Positions 6,676-9,006 of a stretch of 9,006 bases of DNA are shown here, in pieces. Both the position numbers and the translations under genes were made by a program. The notes beneath the pieces were generated by a model. The model searched no databases, had not been told where the DNA came from, and saw only the letters and a list, made by a program, of their open reading frames with translations. The first letter of the stretch is position 1. Every line of letters starts with the position of its first letter. This DNA comes from Alphaproteobacteria bacterium (GTDB taxonomy: Bacteria > Pseudomonadota > Alphaproteobacteria > UBA8366), in contig JAOTYV010000198.1 of assembly GCA_029861675.1 (NCBI GenBank), positions 1-9,006 of the forward strand, in the 5' to 3' direction.

Positions 6676-7617
6676 CTATTCCCCAAACTCCGCCCGCATC
6701 GACGCGGCGGATTCCAGGTTGCGTTCATGGTCGCCGGTGAAGCGCAGCACCAGATGCGTTGCGCCGCCCTCGACGAATGCCCGCAACCACGCCACCGCCT
6801 CCTCCCGCGAACCCGCGAAGCATCCATGGAACCCGCGCAGCACCTTGGCGGACTGCCCGTAATATTGCTCGAGGAATGCGTCCAGCCGGGCATTCGCCTG
6901 CGCCACGTCGTCGTCGATCGACAGCGTGAGATACGCCGCCCCGGTGATCGCGCCGGGATCGCGGCCGGCCTCCTCCGCATGCCGATGCACTTCGGTCCAA
7001 TTCGTTCGCCAGACCGCGGGATCCGCCGGGCCAGACGGGAACCACCCGTCGAAATCCCGGCCCGCGCGCCGAAGTGCGCCCGGCGCGCTGCCGCCGCCCC
7101 AGATCGGCGGCCCGCCCTTGCGCCACGGCACCGGGCCCAGCACGCCGTCCCGGACCGTCCAGCGGCCGTCCCAATTGACTGGCTCGCCGGTCCACAGCGC
7201 CTTGCAGAGCCGCAGCCCCTCCATCATCGTGCCAACCCGCTTTTCGAAGGTCACGCCGGCGGACGCGAATTCCGCCTGCGTCTCCGGCCGGCCGTTCGCG
7301 ATGCCGACGCCGAGGATGAACCGGCCCTCGCTGATCTGGTCCAGCGTCGCCACCTGATGGGCGAGCAGCACCGGGTTGCGCATGGCCGACAGCAGCACCG
7401 CAGTGCCGACCTGAATCTTCGGCGTGCGCGCCGCGATGGCGGCGAGCGAGGTCAACGGATCGTGCCGTGGCTTGGCCAGCAGCGAGTCGCCGATCCAGAC
7501 CGAGTCGAAGCCCAATTCCGCCGCCCGGTCGGCCAGCGCCAGGATCGGCCCCGTCTCATGCTGTCCCGCCATGACCCGCTCGCGCGTCGGCAACAGGTAT
7601 CCCATGCTGATCGTCAT
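6676..7617 (-). CDS. LLM-class (luciferase-like) flavin-dependent oxidoreductase
   Basis: 313-aa enzyme of the bacterial-luciferase-like superfamily, a TIM barrel using reduced FMN or F420 for monooxygenation or hydride transfer. Visible signatures: N-terminal MGYLLPTRE; ALADRAAELGFDSVWIGDS (27-45), typical of strand and helix one; DPLTSLAAIAART followed by IQVGTAVLL; the RNPVLLAHQVATLDQISEGR block (80-99); and GVGIANGRPETQAEF. The C-terminal part ends with HLVLRFTGDHERNLE, as in the single-component TIGR-type LLM families. Length is standard. The ATG at 7617 has an AAAGGAG site (7628-7634, 10-nt spacing); the next in-frame ATG, four codons on, would be too far from it. It lies 91 bp downstream of the broken small gene and 163 bp upstream of the aminotransferase. 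The sequence does not decide between FMN and F420. Substrate unknown; an oxidative step on the same compound as its neighbours is only inferred. Confidence 0.93.
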   Translation of the reverse strand: MTISMGYLLPTRERVMAGQHETGPILALADRAAELGFDSVWIGDSLLAKPRHDPLTSLAAIAARTPKIQVGTAVLLSAMRNPVLLAHQVATLDQISEGRFILGVGIANGRPETQAEFASAGVTFEKRVGTMMEGLRLCKALWTGEPVNWDGRWTVRDGVLGPVPWRKGGPPIWGGGSAPGALRRAGRDFDGWFPSGPADPAVWRTNWTEVHRHAEEAGRDPGAITGAAYLTLSIDDDVAQANARLDAFLEQYYGQSAKVLRGFHGCFAGSREEAVAWLRAFVEGGATHLVLRFTGDHERNLESAASMRAEFGE

Positions 7618-7708
7618 CGGCCGTATTCTCCTTTGTCAATTTCGGCGCCAATGAACCGACACCAATTTGGACATTTTCAACGATCAAACATGACCGAATT
7701 GAATAACT

Positions 7709-7948
7709 TTAGCAGGCGTCCGACAACGGGTTTTGAAACAAGACGCGGATTTCGCCCGGGTCGGTCAATATTGCCGCCAATTCGGTCCGTGCCGCTTGCA
7801 CAACACTGACGACCCGTATCCATGCCGGATCCGCGAGGATACCTTCGTAGTCGTACACATCTTTTCCCGGCTCCTGATAGGCATCGAGTACGGAATGCAT
7901 ATGTCGAACGGCTTCGGCCTCCTGGGTCGTAACAAGACCCGTTCTCAC
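7709..7948 (-). CDS. Hypothetical protein, 3' half of the split gene
   Basis: 79-aa open frame if translation restarts at the GTG at 7948, 9 nt after the in-frame TAA. The only ribosome-site candidate is GGGA at 7961-7964, 12 nt away and weak, so independent translation is doubtful unless coupled to the upstream half. The sequence is soluble, with a probable helical stretch TTQEAEAVRHMHSVLDAY and the motif YEGILADPAW. No domain recognised. Confidence 0.4.
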   Translation of the reverse strand: MRTGLVTTQEAEAVRHMHSVLDAYQEPGKDVYDYEGILADPAWIRVVSVVQAARTELAAILTDPGEIRVLFQNPLSDAC

Positions 7949-7957
7949 CGCATAATT

Positions 7958-8149
7958 TTATCCCGCGTTAAGAGTCAAATCATCGAAATAGCAGCACATA
8001 AATTCGCCGTAAGACCAATGCGGATTGTGGTTTTTCGGATCGAGCCACGCTTTTCGCTGCAATTCGAGATCGGCCAACTCCGCAATTGAGCTTAGCCAAT
8101 TCTCCCTCCAGGCAGTTCTCAGTTCGGGGTTAGCTTTTTGCTCGTCCAT
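7958..8149 (-). CDS. Hypothetical protein, 5' half of the split gene
   Basis: 63-aa frame starting MDEQKANPELRTAWRENW and ending at the TAA at 7958-7960. GAAGG lies 8 nt before the ATG; an in-frame GTG five codons upstream is a less likely start. Contains a helical SSIAELADLELQRKAW segment and the aromatic motif NPHWSYGEFMCCYFDDL. No domain recognised. Probably the N-terminal part of a roughly 146-residue protein rather than a complete small protein. Confidence 0.5.
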   Translation of the reverse strand: MDEQKANPELRTAWRENWLSSIAELADLELQRKAWLDPKNHNPHWSYGEFMCCYFDDLTLNAG

Positions 8150-8183
8150 ATCGGATACCTTCACCGTGGCGCTTAAACAAAGT

Positions 8184-8210
8184 GCCGGCTCGTGTCCGAC
8201 CGAAGCCGGC
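8184..8210 (-). terminator. Candidate intrinsic terminator of the DLH-family gene
   Basis: Starting 1 nt after the DLH-family stop codon, the minus-strand message contains GCCGGCT and AGCCGGC, a 7-bp stem with a 13-nt loop, followed by ACTTTGTTTAA. The T-rich tail is interrupted, so termination may be partial. If active it separates the DLH-family gene from the split small gene downstream. Confidence 0.45.
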
Positions 8211-8211
8211 G

Positions 8212-8907
8212 TCACCCCATGTGCTTGCGCAAGAAATCCCGCGTCCGGCCGTTCGCCAGCTCGCGCATCTCGGGCACGTCGGAGGACGCGCCTTCCCGGG
8301 CGAAGGCGTGATCGGTGTCGTCGTAGACATAGCTGGAGACGTGGATGAAGCCGCTGAGCACGCCATCGAGCTGCTTGCGGACCTCCGGCGGCGTCCACGG
8401 GTCGGCGCCGCCGATGTGCAGCAGCAACGGCGTGGTCAGGTTGGTCGCTTCGTTCAGGAAATTTTCAATGCCGACCCCGTAGTAACTGACATTGCAGTCC
8501 GCATTGCCGCGCGTGCCGGTGAGGTAAGCGAGCTTGCCGCCAAGGCAGTACCCCGACGTCGCCACCTTGCCGTTGCAGTCCGGCAGGGCGCGTACCTGGT
8601 CGATGACGGCGCCGATATCTTCGACCGCCTGATCGATATCGAGCTTCTGCCCCGCCGCCAGGGCCTGCTCACGATGGCCGGGGGTCTCCGGATCGAGAAC
8701 GATGCCCGGTTCGATGCGCCAGTAAATGTCCGGGCAAATGGCGAGAAAGCCCTGCTCCGCCCAATAATCGGAAATCCGCTGCATGAAGCGGTTCACCCCA
8801 TACACTTCCTGCAACAGGATGATTGCCGGCGCGGGCGCCGTGTCCGGTTCCGCACGGTAAGCCTGAAACGTGCCGCCTCCCGGCGCATCGATGGATATTT
8901 GCGGCAA
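8212..8907 (-). CDS. Dienelactone hydrolase family protein
   Basis: 231-aa alpha/beta-hydrolase of the dienelactone hydrolase (carboxymethylenebutenolidase) family, close to the usual length of about 235. Members hydrolyse lactones or esters in aromatic breakdown and related pathways. The Cys-His-Asp triad is complete: Cys121 in SGYCLGGKLAY, Asp169 in IGGADPWTP, His200 in YDDTDHAFAR. Glu34 in LLQEVYGVN matches the glutamate that keeps the cysteine inactive until substrate binds. PDIYWR (59-64) is also typical. No signal peptide, so cytoplasmic. The start is a TTG at 8907, chosen because GGGAGAG (8914-8920) lies 6 nt upstream and no in-frame ATG or GTG suits the family N-terminus (MPQISIDAPGGGTFQAYRAE). 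First of the minus-strand genes here; a possible promoter lies at 8952-8980 and a possible terminator follows it. Substrate is not evident: no chlorocatechol or muconate genes are nearby, so true dienelactone hydrolase activity is doubtful. Confidence 0.93.
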   Translation of the reverse strand: MPQISIDAPGGGTFQAYRAEPDTAPAPAIILLQEVYGVNRFMQRISDYWAEQGFLAICPDIYWRIEPGIVLDPETPGHREQALAAGQKLDIDQAVEDIGAVIDQVRALPDCNGKVATSGYCLGGKLAYLTGTRGNADCNVSYYGVGIENFLNEATNLTTPLLLHIGGADPWTPPEVRKQLDGVLSGFIHVSSYVYDDTDHAFAREGASSDVPEMRELANGRTRDFLRKHMG

Positions 8908-8951
8908 CGGACACTCTCCCGATTGTCACGGTTGAAGGACTTTGCGGCCGT

Positions 8952-8980
8952 ATTGTGGGGAAAGCGACGATGCGCGGCAA
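8952..8980 (-). promoter_or_regulatory. Candidate sigma-70-type promoter for the DLH-family gene
   Basis: On the minus strand TTGCCG (8975-8980) and CACAAT (8952-8957) are 17 bp apart, giving 4 of 6 matches to the -10 consensus and at least the TTG of the -35. A start about 7 nt on would leave a leader near 38 nt before the TTG codon. Such matches occur by chance, so this is tentative. The 99 bp from 8908 to the window end contain no supported gene. Confidence 0.3.
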
Positions 8981-9006
8981 GAGCCGGCGGGCCGATCAGT
9001 GCGCCG

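Larger units (their letters stand above)
7709..8149 (-). pseudogene. Small uncharacterised gene split by an in-frame TAA
   Basis: Reading from the ATG at 8149 to the TAA at 7709 gives 147 codons in a single frame, interrupted only by a TAA at codon 64 (7960-7958). The 63-residue front half ends GEFMCCYFDDLTLNAG. After the stop the same frame continues NYAVRTGLVTTQEAEAV and runs to NPLSDAC. Both halves are acidic/aromatic soluble sequence and read as one protein: FDDL then TTQEAEAVRHMHSVLDAY then YDYEGILADPAW. This looks to me like one uncharacterised family of about 145 aa, but I cannot name it. The start has GAAGG (8158-8162) 8 nt upstream. No signal peptide, membrane segment or known catalytic motif is seen; the adjacent Cys pair (MCCYF) is notable. 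One base change (e.g. TAC or TAT to TAA) would explain the break. A sequencing error, two restarted cistrons or read-through are alternatives. Confidence 0.6.

Noticed and set aside
5574..7809. Long plus-strand frames (342 and 442 codons) over the aminotransferase and LLM genes.
   Set aside because: Shadow frames opposite genes with full signature motifs; no ribosome site or domain supports them.
8970..9006. A possible plus-strand gene start (MRGKSRRADQCA) at the right edge.
   Set aside because: Only 12 codons are visible, the upstream ribosome site is poor, and it overlaps the region that probably holds the DLH-family promoter.
1..9006. tRNA, rRNA, toxin-antitoxin, phage or defence genes.
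   Set aside because: No cloverleaf-like sequence, transposase, integrase, nuclease or toxin motif was seen on either strand.

Overview
The window is GC-rich (roughly two-thirds GC in the coding parts I hand-counted) and carries a row of ordinary metabolic enzymes with good Shine-Dalgarno sites. Gene content, codon choice and one dispersed palindromic repeat (5011-5093) suggest an alphaproteobacterium, perhaps Rhodospirillales/Rhizobiales-like. This is inference: no rRNA or other phylogenetic marker is present.

Layout. Minus strand 1-1182: an amidase-signature hydrolase, cut by the left window edge. Minus 1232-2344: an Old Yellow Enzyme (YqjM/XenA type), 49 bp upstream of the amidase and probably co-transcribed with it. 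Plus 2459-3703: a DadA-like FAD oxidoreductase, divergent from the OYE across a 114-bp shared promoter region and converging 4 bp from the next gene. Minus 3708-4919: a family III (CaiB/BaiF) CoA-transferase. 4920-5138 is intergenic and holds the palindromic repeat. Minus 5139-6512: a class III PLP aminotransferase of the HemL-like group. Minus 6676-7617: a luciferase-like (LLM) flavin oxidoreductase. Minus 7709-8149: a small uncharacterised gene split by one in-frame TAA. Minus 8212-8907: a dienelactone-hydrolase-family enzyme with a TTG start. The last 99 bp hold no supported gene, only a weak candidate promoter.

How the genes may work together. The set (two flavin redox enzymes, an LLM oxidoreductase, an amidase, a DLH-type hydrolase, an aminotransferase, a CoA-transferase) is what one would expect for catabolism of a nitrogen-containing organic compound: oxidation, amide or ester hydrolysis, nitrogen removal, then CoA activation. 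Gaps of 62-219 bp between the minus-strand genes argue against one tight operon, there is no regulator or transporter in view, and no substrate can be named.

I found no convincing undescribed multi-gene system. The most checkable unusual points are the in-frame stop in the 7709-8149 gene, the AT-richer stretches in and around it, the two-hairpin palindromic repeat, and a HemL-like enzyme that is probably not in heme synthesis.
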